Shown here: one piece after another, positions 1-7,041 of the stretch
How the letters are laid out: each line of letters opens with the position of its first letter
How positions within the stretch are numbered: the first letter of the stretch is position 1
Source: ZLKRG08 sp964654815
GTDB lineage: Bacteria > Actinomycetota > Actinomycetes > Nanopelagicales > Nanopelagicaceae
DNA length: 33,202 nucleotides
Assembly (NCBI GenBank): GCA_964654815.1
Contig: CAZZLH010000012.1
Coordinates: 1 to 33,202 of the forward strand
Direction: 5' to 3'
Translations under genes and position numbers: made by a program
The notes under the pieces: generated by a model
The model's input: only the letters and a program-made list of their open reading frames with translations
What the model was told of the DNA's origin: nothing
The model's database searches: none

Positions 1-829
1 AAAAGAAGTTGATCAGTACCCCAGTAATCACCAGAGAACCGAGGGCCACCCGATAGATCACAAAAGGTGTGAAGCTATTGGTAGAGACAAATTTCATCAG
101 CCAGGCGATTACCGCATAACCGACGCCAAATGCCACCGCAGTGGCTAGGCCGGTCTCCAGGAAGTTGAAAACTCTTAGCGATGGCTCTGATATCGATTTA
201 TAAAGTTCGTAAAGACCGCTACCCAAAACCGCAGGGACCGCCAATAAAAATGAGAACTTGGTAGCCGCGCTTCTATTAAAGCCCATCAATCGACCAATCG
301 CGATGGTAGCGCCCGACCTTGAGACGCCAGGAATCAAAGCCAGAGATTGCCCGATACCAAAGAGCAAGACATTGGCGATCGAGAGGTCTTTTAGGCCTTT
401 ATCGCTCTGCCCTATGTAATCGGCGATACCAAGAATTAGACCGAAGATAACCAGAGTCAGTCCGATTAAAAGAAGTGATCTAAAGGTGGTGCGGATGGTA
501 TCTTGAAAGAGAAAACCCAAAATAAAAATAGGCAGCGAACCGATGATGATCATCCAACCCATCTTGTTATCGGCCAGGTCTTCAGCGGTTAGATTTCGAT
601 TACGCAAGATTGACCTACGAAACCAATTCTTAATGATCGAAGCAATCTCCACTCTAAAAAAGAGTAGCACCGCAAGTTCGGTGCCGATCTGGGTGATGGC
701 GGTGAATGTCGCGCCCGGATCTTTAGCATTGGGTAGAAATTCGCCAATGATTCGAAGGTGCGCACTTGATGAGATCGGCAGAAATTCAGTAAGACCCTGG
801 ATCAAACCTAAAAAGAGCGCCTCTATCAT
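1..829 (-). CDS. uppP: Undecaprenyl-diphosphatase UppP (3' end cut off by window)
   Basis: Integral membrane phosphatase of the BacA/UppP family, which removes a phosphate from undecaprenyl diphosphate to recycle the lipid carrier for peptidoglycan and other envelope polymers. Translating the minus strand from the ATG at 829 gives MIEALFLGLIQG, then the first family motif EFLPISSSAHL at residues 15-25, and later the second motif PGVSRSGAT, separated by several hydrophobic helices. The frame is open to base 1 (276 codons), so only a short C-terminal part is missing. A GGGAG lies 5 nt before the ATG. It is 44 bp downstream of ctaF on the same strand and may be co-transcribed with the oxidase genes. 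Both signature motifs are intact, so the family call is secure; the co-transcription is inferred. Confidence 0.95.
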   Translation of the reverse strand, partial: MIEALFLGLIQGLTEFLPISSSAHLRIIGEFLPNAKDPGATFTAITQIGTELAVLLFFRVEIASIIKNWFRRSILRNRNLTAEDLADNKMGWMIIIGSLPIFILGFLFQDTIRTTFRSLLLIGLTLVIFGLILGIADYIGQSDKGLKDLSIANVLLFGIGQSLALIPGVSRSGATIAIGRLMGFNRSAATKFSFLLAVPAVLGSGLYELYKSISEPSLRVFNFLETGLATAVAFGVGYAVIAWLMKFVSTNSFTPFVIYRVALGSLVITGVLINFF

Positions 830-873
830 GAGCGCTCCCAATCAGATTCTCGCTTTATATATCTGCCCCGCTT

Positions 874-1272
874 TTAATGATGAGCTGAAGTTGGCTGTTC
901 GTATTCGGTCACAAAACCTATGATAGAAATAATCAAAAGACCTACCGCGATCGCAGTCAACCACCAGCCAATAATCAGACCGATGCCGGCCAATATGGTG
1001 CATGAAGCAACTGCTAGTGGCCACCATGAATGTGGGCTATAAAAACCTAATTCGCCAGCGCCATCTGCAATCTCTGCATCAAGTCGATCCTCTGGTAATT
1101 CGCCAACTCGGCGAGCCGTAAACCAAACATAGAAGGCAACCAAGAATGCAAGGCATGCGCTAAGAAGCAGACAAGCAACTCCCGCAGGTTCGCCACCTAA
1201 TCCGTGATAGATGACTGTCATTAGCGCATAGAAGGCGCCGATACCAGCGAAGAGAACCCAAGAAGTTTTCAT
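874..1272 (-). CDS. ctaF: Cytochrome c oxidase subunit IV, actinobacterial CtaF
   Basis: Small membrane subunit (132 aa) of the actinobacterial aa3-type cytochrome c oxidase, associated with the bc1-aa3 supercomplex in this phylum. The sequence starts MKTSWVLFAGIGAFYALM and has four hydrophobic segments; the conserved central piece includes RRVGELPEDR and GELGFYSPHSWWP, typical of this family. Length matches the usual 130-140 aa. The ATG at 1272 begins 2 nt after the ctaD stop codon (1275-1277), so translation is probably coupled. A longer in-frame reading from 1392 would overlap the C-terminus of CtaD and adds a sequence with no family resemblance, so it was not used. Gene order ctaC-ctaD-ctaF is the one usual in Streptomyces-like actinobacteria. 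Confidence 0.93.
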   Translation of the reverse strand: MKTSWVLFAGIGAFYALMTVIYHGLGGEPAGVACLLLSACLAFLVAFYVWFTARRVGELPEDRLDAEIADGAGELGFYSPHSWWPLAVASCTILAGIGLIIGWWLTAIAVGLLIISIIGFVTEYEQPTSAHH

Positions 1273-1274
1273 GT

Positions 1275-2936
1275 TTAATGTGTCTTTTCGATTGGCGCTT
1301 CCGGATGATTTACATCCCAAGCTGGTCGCTCCGAGCGAATACGTGGCATTGAATAGAAATTGTGTCGAGGTGGTGGACATGTTGTGGCCCACTCAAGCGA
1401 CTGACCAAAGCCCCATGGATCATTTACCCCAACTGGCTCGCTCTTTCTGGTGATCCATAGATTTACAAACCAAGGAATCATCGAGAGCGCAAGTAGGAAT
1501 GATCCAACAGTGGAGATCATGTTCATGCCGGTAAAACCATCAGAGGGCAGATAATCGGCATAACGGCGTGGCATGCCCTTGATACCTAACCAATGTTGAA
1601 TCAAGAATGTTATGTGGAAACCGAAGAAGAGCGTCCAGAAATGGATCTTGCCTAAGGTCTCGTTAAGCATCTTGCCAGTCATCTTTGGCCACCAGTAATA
1701 GAAGCCTGCAAACATCGCAAAGACCACGGTGCCAAAGAGTACGTAGTGGAAGTGCGCCACCACGAAATATGATGCTGAGACTGCAAAATCAAGTGGTGGT
1801 GAGGCGAGAATGATTCCGGTCAAGCCACCGAATAAGAAGGTAATCAAGAAGCCAACCACCCAGAGCATCGGCGTATCCATCGAGATGGAGCCGCGCCACA
1901 TGGTGCCGATCCAATTGAAGAACTTAACACCAGTGGGAACACCAATCAAGAAAGTCATAAATGAGAAGAATGGCAGTAGCACCTGTCCAGTTGCGAACAA
2001 GTGATGCGCCCAGACTGAAACCGAGAGCGCTGCAATTGCAATGGTCGCAGCGATCAAACCTTTGTAACCAAATACTGGTTTACGACTAAACACCGGAAGA
2101 ATCTCGGTTGCGATTCCAAAGAAAGGCAACGCCAGGATATATACCTCGGGATGTCCGAAGAACCAGAAGAGATGCTGCCAAAGCATCGCACCGCCATTTG
2201 CTGGATCAAATATATGAGTACCAAATAAGCGATCAGCTTCAAGTCCGAGTAGAGCCGCAGCTAGTGGCGGGAATGCCAAGAGAATCAAAATAGAGGTAAG
2301 CAATACGTTCCAGGTAAAGATTGGCATACGGAACATCGTCATACCTGGCGCGCGCATTGTGAAAATAGTGGTGATGAAATTTACGCCGCCTAAAATCGTG
2401 CCAAGACCACCAATTGCTAGCCCCACGATCCAAAGATCGCCACCAATTCCAGGCGAGTATTCCGAATTCGAAAGCGGCGCATATGCGGTCCAACCAAATG
2501 AGGCAGCGCCTCCAGGAGATAAGAAACCTGCGGTTGCCATGATGCCGCCGAAGAGGAAGAGCCAATATGAGAGCATGTTTAATCTTGGGAAGGCCACATC
2601 GGCTGCGCCAATTTGTAGCGGCATTATGACGTTGGCAAAACCAACAAAGAGCGGCGTAGCGAACATCAATAACATGATGGTGCCATGCATGGTGAATATC
2701 TGGTTGTACTGCTCGTTGGAGAGGAACTGCATTCCAGGACGAGCTAATTCACCGCGAATCAAGAGCGCTAATAGACCACCCACCATGAACCAGCCAAAAG
2801 AGGTCATTAGATATAGATATCCGATGGTCTTGTGATCAGTTGAGGTAATCCACTTAACGATGATGCGACCTTTGGAGGTCGGCGGTAGCGGCGCTCGCTT
2901 GATTTGAGTTACGGGCGGTTGTGCATATGTTGTCAT
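1275..2936 (-). CDS. ctaD: Cytochrome c oxidase subunit I (aa3 type)
   Basis: Catalytic subunit of the terminal oxidase (553 aa, twelve membrane helices), reducing O2 to water while pumping protons. Visible ligands: His84 (heme a), His262 with Tyr266 in GHPEVY (CuB and cross-linked Tyr), His311-His312 (CuB), His395 (heme a3) and His397 (heme a). Proton-pathway residues of an A-type oxidase are present: Asn102, Asp113 and Asn120 of the D channel, Glu264, and Lys338 of the K channel in PTGVK. Oddity: just before the heme ligands the sequence reads DFAVSASYFVVAHFH. The position of the Asp that normally binds the interface Mg/Mn (HDTYF or SDSYF in relatives) is Ala388, and a nearby His common in actinobacteria is Ala385. 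The start ATG overlaps the ctaC stop as TAATG. Confidence 0.97.
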   Translation of the reverse strand: MTTYAQPPVTQIKRAPLPPTSKGRIIVKWITSTDHKTIGYLYLMTSFGWFMVGGLLALLIRGELARPGMQFLSNEQYNQIFTMHGTIMLLMFATPLFVGFANVIMPLQIGAADVAFPRLNMLSYWLFLFGGIMATAGFLSPGGAASFGWTAYAPLSNSEYSPGIGGDLWIVGLAIGGLGTILGGVNFITTIFTMRAPGMTMFRMPIFTWNVLLTSILILLAFPPLAAALLGLEADRLFGTHIFDPANGGAMLWQHLFWFFGHPEVYILALPFFGIATEILPVFSRKPVFGYKGLIAATIAIAALSVSVWAHHLFATGQVLLPFFSFMTFLIGVPTGVKFFNWIGTMWRGSISMDTPMLWVVGFLITFLFGGLTGIILASPPLDFAVSASYFVVAHFHYVLFGTVVFAMFAGFYYWWPKMTGKMLNETLGKIHFWTLFFGFHITFLIQHWLGIKGMPRRYADYLPSDGFTGMNMISTVGSFLLALSMIPWFVNLWITRKSEPVGVNDPWGFGQSLEWATTCPPPRHNFYSMPRIRSERPAWDVNHPEAPIEKTH

Positions 2937-3742
2937 TAGGCGCCTACCTTGCTCTGTGCTGAAAGTTGCTCGACATAGGTTTTGTACTCTGCCGGAGTCA
3001 CTACCTTAACTTTGAAGAGCATCTGACTGTGGCTTCTGCCGCAGAGGATGTTGCAGCGCCCTGGATACTCTCCCAATTTGTTTGCGGTAAATTCAATATG
3101 GTTCTTAACACCTGGAAGGTTCTGAATCTGAATCATAAAGTCCGGAATCCAGAAACCATGGACCACATCGTTTGAATAGATGTTGAACTGAACCCGCTCC
3201 CCTTGAGGCAAGACCAATGTTGGAGGTTGAGCTGGTGTTCCGGTAACCACCGCATTTGCACCGCCATCTTTATGGCCAAATTGCCAAGACCATTGGATAC
3301 CAGTCACATCGATGACATGCATTACCTTTGATGGCTCTTTCGCGACGATCTTCGCTTCATCGCGCGCGGTGAAGTAGAAGAGAAATGCCACAATCACAAA
3401 AGGAATCACCGTGTAAGCGACCTCGACTGGAATGTTGTATTGGGTCTGCTTTGGATATTCAGGATCGCCCACTTTGCGGCGATGGCGCACCACCGGCCAA
3501 AGAATCAATATCGCGGTGAAGATGCCAACTACCGCCGCCGCCAACCAGAATCCACGCCATAAATGCCATGAAGTTTCGTTAACGCTAGTGATATCTGATT
3601 CGAACCCATAGACCGAGCCGTTGGTGCAACCAGTTAATACGAGAGTTGCGAGCGCTGCGATTAGCGCCAGCGAGGCTCCCTTAATTCCGCGCGCGCCAGT
3701 TCCGGCAGAGCGATTTTGGCTGCTTTTTAGGCGCAGAGGCAT
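2936..3742 (-). CDS. ctaC: Cytochrome c oxidase subunit II (CuA lipoprotein)
   Basis: Receives electrons from cytochrome c or the bc1 complex at the CuA centre and passes them to heme a. The 268-aa product has a lipobox LTGC with Cys39 as the likely lipidation site, two membrane helices (about 60-83 and 104-124) and a periplasm-facing cupredoxin domain. CuA ligands His195, Cys230, Cys234, His238 and Met241 are all present, as are aromatic residues WSW near 151-153. Oddity: the Glu normally between the two cysteines (CSELC) is Ile232, giving CNILC; that Glu supplies a backbone CuA ligand and a side-chain ligand to the interface Mg/Mn. First gene of a ctaC-ctaD-ctaF unit, with a TAATG overlap to ctaD. 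The start has no Shine-Dalgarno; TAGAAT lies 6 nt before it. Confidence 0.96.
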   Translation of the reverse strand: MPLRLKSSQNRSAGTGARGIKGASLALIAALATLVLTGCTNGSVYGFESDITSVNETSWHLWRGFWLAAAVVGIFTAILILWPVVRHRRKVGDPEYPKQTQYNIPVEVAYTVIPFVIVAFLFYFTARDEAKIVAKEPSKVMHVIDVTGIQWSWQFGHKDGGANAVVTGTPAQPPTLVLPQGERVQFNIYSNDVVHGFWIPDFMIQIQNLPGVKNHIEFTANKLGEYPGRCNILCGRSHSQMLFKVKVVTPAEYKTYVEQLSAQSKVGA

Positions 3743-3748
3743 GTGAAA

Positions 3749-3754
3749 ATTCTA
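3749..3754 (-). promoter_or_regulatory. Putative -10 box for leaderless ctaC transcript
   Basis: On the minus strand TAGAAT is followed by six bases (TTTCAC) and then the ctaC ATG. This places the expected transcription start at the A of the start codon. There is no purine-rich ribosome binding site. The same arrangement recurs at ten other genes in the window. No convincing -35 hexamer is seen. Confidence 0.6.
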
Positions 3755-3859
3755 GTCTTGAGCCTCTTAAACGCTGAATCCATCGGCGGTGCGCTCCCTC
3801 ACATTTGAGGCAGTTTTAGCCAATTTTTAAAGGTTCCGAAATGAAAGGCCCCGAGTGCG

Positions 3860-3885
3860 ATGGCGGGATTTAATGGCGGGAATTA
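3860..3885. repeat. Two-copy 13-bp tandem repeat at the 3' end of the ErpA-like gene
   Basis: ATGGCGGGATTTA (3860-3872) is followed directly by ATGGCGGGAATTA (3873-3885), differing at one base. The second copy contains the stop codon of the minus-strand Fe-S insertion gene. The rest of the 140-bp spacer down to ctaC (3743-3882) shows only the putative ctaC promoter. Confidence 0.75.
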
Positions 3886-4269
3886 GTGGAAGGAATCGCC
3901 ACAGGCGCATGAGCCCTGGGCATTTGGATTATCAATCGTGAAGCCCTGCTTCTCGATGGTATCCACGAAGTCGATTGTGGCTCCAGCTAGATAAGGGTCT
4001 GACATCTTGTCGACCTTGACCTTTACGCTGCCACTTGCCGAACCAAAGGTTCGCTCAATATCGCCATCCATTGTGCGATCATCGAAGTAGAGCTGATATC
4101 GAAGTCCAGAGCAACCACCTGGTTGAACGGCAACGCGAAGATAGAGATCATCGCGACCCTCCTGGGCAAGCAAGGCCGCTACCTTTGCCGAAGCAACTTC
4201 AGTTAACACAATCCCGGTCGACGTGGTCGCAGAGGATGAACTGGTTGTGTTGGTGGTCTCGGTAGTCAT
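3883..4269 (-). CDS. HesB/IscA/ErpA-family iron-sulfur cluster insertion protein
   Basis: A-type carrier that receives or delivers Fe-S clusters to apo-proteins. The 128-aa product carries the three conserved cysteines: Cys53 in GGCSGLRY, and Cys121 and Cys123 in GSCACGDSF. The stretch DFVDTIEKQGFTIDNPNA is typical of the family. It matches the actinobacterial member encoded near ctaC (Rv2204c in M. tuberculosis, from memory). The first 18 residues are an unusual Thr/Ser-rich tail before the conserved GIVLTEVA. The ATG at 4269 has GGAG about 5 nt upstream, and an in-frame stop lies a few codons before it, so the tail is probably real. Fe-S clients in this window include lipoyl synthase LipA. 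ErpA, SufA and IscA roles cannot be separated from sequence alone, so no symbol is given. Confidence 0.93.
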   Translation of the reverse strand: MTTETTNTTSSSSATTSTGIVLTEVASAKVAALLAQEGRDDLYLRVAVQPGGCSGLRYQLYFDDRTMDGDIERTFGSASGSVKVKVDKMSDPYLAGATIDFVDTIEKQGFTIDNPNAQGSCACGDSFH

Positions 4270-4291
4270 TAGAACTCCATTTCCTTTGCTT

Positions 4292-4345
4292 CAATTGCCT
4301 TTATTGCCTTAATTGCCTCAATTGCCTTAACTGCCTCAATTGCTT
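4292..4345. repeat. Six-copy 9-bp tandem repeat in the 5' region of the ErpA-like gene
   Basis: Six contiguous 9-mers: CAATTGCCT, TTATTGCCT, TAATTGCCT, CAATTGCCT, TAACTGCCT, CAATTGCTT. They lie 22 bp upstream of the Fe-S insertion gene start (minus strand), probably in its leader or promoter. They are not an extension of that gene, because a stop codon in frame with its ATG separates them. No spacers are present, so it is not a CRISPR array. Confidence 0.9.
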
Positions 4346-4519
4346 AAGTCAATGCAGCCCATAGGCCACATTGCGATAGGAGAATACTAGCGCGCTAAAT
4401 CACTCCTAGTTTGCAGGCTGAGTGAGCAGCGCCCATTTTTAGAAGGACTTTGGCATGGGACTTTGGAATAAGATTTGGATATAAATCCCGGATGGAAATT
4501 GAACAAAGGAGCCAAGCGC

Positions 4520-5038
4520 GTGACGCAGAAGAAAGGTCGCCCTACCCCAAAGCGTAAAGAGGTCGAGGTCAAGCCAGGCGCCTCATTGGCTCCGGCTAAA
4601 ACTCGTGCCGAGAAGCGAGCCCGGCGCGAAGAACTTCGCCAGCAACGATTAGCAGTGCGAAGCGCGATGGCGCGCGGTGAAGAGGGCGCGCTTCTGCCAC
4701 GCGATCGTGGCCCCGTAAGGCGCTATGTGCGAAATATGGTCGATGCCAGATTTAGTTTTGGTGAGTACTTCCTACCATTGATCTTTGTGGTGCTGCTCTT
4801 CTCTTTCACCCGAAATCAAACGGTCGCTTTGGTCTCAATCATGGTGATGTACGTAGTCTTAATCTCTGCCGCAATAGATGGCATCCTCTTTGGACGCAGA
4901 GTTAAGAAGAAGGTTGCCGAGAAATTCCCTAATGAATCAACCAAGGGAATCGCTATGTATGCCTTCCTTCGTTCGACGCAGATGAGACGAACTCGAATCC
5001 CACGCCCGCAGGTAAAGCGTGGCCAGACCGACTTTTAA
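4520..5038 (+). CDS. DUF3043 family membrane protein
   Basis: Conserved actinobacterial membrane protein of unknown function (DUF3043; Rv2206 in the syntenic M. tuberculosis region, from memory). The 172-aa product begins with a very basic segment, KKGRPTPKRKE, which is the hallmark of the family, followed by a charged stretch rich in Arg and Ala. It then has RRYVRNMVDARFSFGEYFLP leading into two membrane helices (about 85-101 and 107-125), and a basic C-terminus. The GTG at 4520 was chosen because a strong AAAGGAG lies 8 nt upstream; an ATG at 4475 would add 15 residues and lacks such a site. It is convergent with the aldo/keto reductase, with 15 bp between the stops. The 174-bp spacer before it (4346-4519) holds an AT-rich TATAAA at 4480 that may be its -10. 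Confidence 0.88.
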   Translation: MTQKKGRPTPKRKEVEVKPGASLAPAKTRAEKRARREELRQQRLAVRSAMARGEEGALLPRDRGPVRRYVRNMVDARFSFGEYFLPLIFVVLLFSFTRNQTVALVSIMVMYVVLISAAIDGILFGRRVKKKVAEKFPNESTKGIAMYAFLRSTQMRRTRIPRPQVKRGQTDF

Positions 5039-5053
5039 AGTCGCCTCTTCCCG

Positions 5054-6055
5054 TTAAGGGCGCTCCTTCGGGCTCTCAGTCTTGCTTGGATCGCGTTCGA
5101 TTACCCCATTTAACGCGGCATCAATATCGCGCAAGGTATCTGCGCTTAGTTTGACGCCACTTGCCTTCACATTCTCTTTTACCTGCGCTGGTTTTGTCGC
5201 ACCAATGATCGCAGATGAGACGTTGGGGTTCTGTAATACCCAAGCAATGGCCAATTGGCTCATGGTTAGCCCTTCACGCTCCGCGATTGGGCGCAGCTTC
5301 TGAACTGCAGTTAAAACATCATCTCGCATCCATCGGCTAATCATGTTTGCGCCACCTTTCTTATCGGTTGCGCGCGAACCGGCTGGAGCTTTCTGCCCTG
5401 GTAGATATTTTCCAGATAGCACTCCTTGGCCAATCGGAGACCAGACTATGTGTCCGATGCCTTCACGTTTACAAATCGGATCTACCTCTTTTTCAATTAC
5501 TCGCCAAAGTGCGGAGTACTGCGGTTGGCTAGAGATAAACCTGTCGTAACCCAACTCTTTTTGAATTCGAAGCGCTGCGGAGATCTCTTCGGCTCGCCAC
5601 TCGGAGAAACCGATATACATGACCTTTCCTTGGCGAATCAGATCGTCAAAGGCGCTTAGTGATTCCTCAAGCGGGGTCGCATAATCGAAACGATGCATTT
5701 GGTAGAGATCAATGTGATCGGTATTCAACCGCTTCAAAGATGCATGCGCAGATTCCATAATATGTTTGCGAGATAAACCGCGATCGTTCTTGCCCGGTCC
5801 GGTTGGCCAATAGACTTTGGTGAATAGTTCGTATGACTCACGACGCACGCCTTTAAGCGCTTTGCCGAGCACGGTTTCGGCCTTGGTGCCTGCGTACACG
5901 TCGGCGGTATCTAAAGTGGTGATGCCACAATCGAGCGCAGTGCGAACACATTTGATCGCTGCCTCTTGTTCGACTTGTGAGCCGTGGGTGATCCAATTGC
6001 CGAAGGAAATCTCCGACACATACATACCCGAATTACCCAGTTTGCGATATTCCAT
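5054..6055 (-). CDS. Aldo/keto reductase
   Basis: NAD(P)H-dependent oxidoreductase with a TIM-barrel fold, 333 aa, closest in look to the Kv-beta/YghZ-type AKRs. The catalytic tetrad is visible: Asp49 and Tyr54 in DTADVY, Lys80 in FTKVYW, and His121 in QMHRFD. C-terminal cofactor-binding features IIGATKPAQVKEN are also present. The substrate cannot be read from sequence. The ATG at 6055 was preferred over a GTG six bases upstream because GGGAG sits 5 nt before the ATG but would touch the GTG. It is transcribed divergently from the cobalamin riboswitch and B12 transporter operon, with no obvious functional link. The C-terminus is highly charged (ERDPSKTESPKERP). Confidence 0.92.
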   Translation of the reverse strand: MEYRKLGNSGMYVSEISFGNWITHGSQVEQEAAIKCVRTALDCGITTLDTADVYAGTKAETVLGKALKGVRRESYELFTKVYWPTGPGKNDRGLSRKHIMESAHASLKRLNTDHIDLYQMHRFDYATPLEESLSAFDDLIRQGKVMYIGFSEWRAEEISAALRIQKELGYDRFISSQPQYSALWRVIEKEVDPICKREGIGHIVWSPIGQGVLSGKYLPGQKAPAGSRATDKKGGANMISRWMRDDVLTAVQKLRPIAEREGLTMSQLAIAWVLQNPNVSSAIIGATKPAQVKENVKASGVKLSADTLRDIDAALNGVIERDPSKTESPKERP

Positions 6056-6097
6056 GGCCACTCCCGCGTTGTTGATAGACAGAACTTCTGAATTATG

Positions 6098-6116
6098 GTT
6101 GTATCCAGCCTACAAC
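6098..6116. repeat. Inverted repeat upstream of the riboswitch
   Basis: GTTGTA, a 7-base loop, then TACAAC: a perfect 6-bp inverted repeat between the aldo/keto reductase start and the cobalamin aptamer. It could be an operator or a short hairpin; nothing else supports either. Confidence 0.4.
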
Positions 6117-6120
6117 TTAA

Positions 6121-6221
6121 TACTTCGTTTTTCAGGGGAAGTATGGTGAAAATCCAACGCTGACCCGCAACCGTAAAGCCGGATTACCTGAATCTCGATA
6201 GAACAGACCACCCGCCGAGGA
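6121..6221 (+). promoter_or_regulatory. Cobalamin riboswitch
   Basis: The segment contains the conserved cobalamin aptamer core in order: CAGGGGAAGTATGGTGAAAATCC (6133-6155 region), CGCTGACCCGCAACCGTAA (6159-6175 region), then CCTGAA and AGACCACCCGCC near the 3' edge. TTCAGG at 6131-6136 pairs perfectly with CCTGAA at 6187-6192, and CTTCG can pair with CGAGG at 6216-6220 as the closing stem. It lies on the plus strand 150 bp before the SCO2322-family gene and the ECF transporter. That fits the known use of B12 riboswitches to repress cobalamin uptake genes when the vitamin is abundant. The exact subclass was not determined. Confidence 0.9.
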
Positions 6222-6259
6222 CTGCGGGGCTAAGTCTTAGAAACTTTGCAGAATGTCGT

Positions 6260-6328
6260 TCACTCCAATAGCTCAGTTGAAATCCCTACTGAAATCCCTA
6301 TTGAAATCCCGAGTGAGCGGCTTTTTTA
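6260..6328 (+). promoter_or_regulatory. Possible riboswitch expression platform
   Basis: Downstream of the aptamer, TCACTC (6260-6265) can pair with GAGTGA (6311-6316), and GCTCA (6271-6275) can pair with TGAGC (6314-6318). The two pairings exclude each other. Six T residues follow at 6322-6327. This resembles a switchable terminator, but the stems are only 5-6 bp and the loop between them is long and filled by a tandem repeat, so the reading is tentative. Confidence 0.35.
6277..6312. repeat. Three-copy 12-bp tandem repeat in the riboswitch leader
   Basis: TTGAAATCCCTA, CTGAAATCCCTA and TTGAAATCCCGA follow one another without spacing between the cobalamin aptamer and the first gene of the B12 uptake operon. 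They sit in the loop of the possible expression-platform hairpin. Confidence 0.88.
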
Positions 6329-6373
6329 GTTTATAGACCGCCCGTTCCTTGCCTGAATCTAAAGGAACCAGAA

Positions 6374-6955
6374 TTGAAGTTAAATTCTTATAAAAAAATA
6401 AACTCTTTCTTTACCGCCATCGCTCTTCTTTCAATGACCTTAGCCTTTTCGACAAACTTAACATCGAGTGCAAGCGCTGCTGAGAAGAGTGAGAAAGGTT
6501 GGCGCTATTGGGGCTATTTCCAAGCTGCCCCTGGCAGTAGCGCTTGGAGCTATGCCACGACTGGACCTGCCGCTGCCACTCCCAAAGATGGCGCAGTCGA
6601 AGGTTGGCGCTTCTCATTCTCCAGCAACACAGTTGATACCGGTAACCCGACACTTAAGCCCAATTTCAAGGCGATCTGTGCTGGCACCCCGGCGCAATCT
6701 GGAATGGTTCGAGTCGCGGTGGTCGTGGACTTTGGATTACGCGCCATTGCGCCAAAGGGCGAATTGGTCCAACAGACGATTCGACGTTGCGTCACCGCTA
6801 AATCTGGAAGCAATGGGCTTGAGATTCTAAATAAAGTGGTGCCGATCCGCACCGACTCATCGGGCTTTGTCTGCGGTCTAAATAACTTCCCCGCAAAAGA
6901 GTGCAGCACCGAGATAACCACGCCAAAATCTCTGATCAAAGCCTCCGCCAAGTAA
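6374..6955 (+). CDS. Secreted SCO2322-family protein
   Basis: Exported protein of the SCO2322 family, a group of unknown biochemical function that in actinobacteria tends to sit next to ECF transporter genes. The 193-aa product has a basic N-terminus, a hydrophobic stretch (about 11-28) and a likely signal peptidase site after ASA at residue 35. The mature part carries the family pattern GWRYWGYF, WSYATTGPAAATPKDGAVEGWRF and VAVVVDFG. It has four cysteines (102, 139, 167, 177) that could form two disulfides. The start is TTG at 6374 with AAAGGAA about 8 nt upstream. It is the first gene after the cobalamin riboswitch, which suggests a role in B12 capture outside the membrane; that is inference. 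No C-terminal membrane anchor is seen. Confidence 0.85.
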   Translation: MKLNSYKKINSFFTAIALLSMTLAFSTNLTSSASAAEKSEKGWRYWGYFQAAPGSSAWSYATTGPAAATPKDGAVEGWRFSFSSNTVDTGNPTLKPNFKAICAGTPAQSGMVRVAVVVDFGLRAIAPKGELVQQTIRRCVTAKSGSNGLEILNKVVPIRTDSSGFVCGLNNFPAKECSTEITTPKSLIKASAK

Positions 6956-7003
6956 CTCGCCAACGACATAAATTACTTTGCGAATTAAGCTTTCAAAAAA
7001 TTA

Positions 7004-7030
7004 GAGATAGTTGAGATAGTTGAAATGGTG
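7004..7030. repeat. Three-copy 9-bp tandem repeat before the EcfT gene
   Basis: GAGATAGTT, GAGATAGTT and a degenerate GAAATGGTG occur in a row, ending 11 bp before the GTG start of the ECF T component. The third copy includes the GGTGG that could act as ribosome binding site. Confidence 0.75.
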
Positions 7031-7041
7031 GAATAAGTAAA

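Noticed and set aside
2359..2835. 158-codon open frame on the plus strand
   Set aside because: It lies wholly antisense to ctaD, which has full family conservation; the open frame is a by-product of codon use.
4292..4345. Regular repeat array as a small CRISPR
   Set aside because: Units are 9 bp and directly adjacent, with no spacers and no cas genes nearby.
5029..5043. CGACTTT-T-AAAGTCG as a terminator between DUF3043 and the aldo/keto reductase
   Set aside because: The effective stem is about 5 bp AT-rich after allowing a loop, it overlaps the stop codon, and no T tract follows.
6056..6061. GTG at 6061 as start of the aldo/keto reductase
   Set aside because: The GGGAG ribosome site would touch this codon, while it is 5 nt from the ATG at 6055.
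6550..6969. 139-codon open frame on the minus strand
   Set aside because: It is antisense to the SCO2322-family gene, with no recognisable domain and no start signal.
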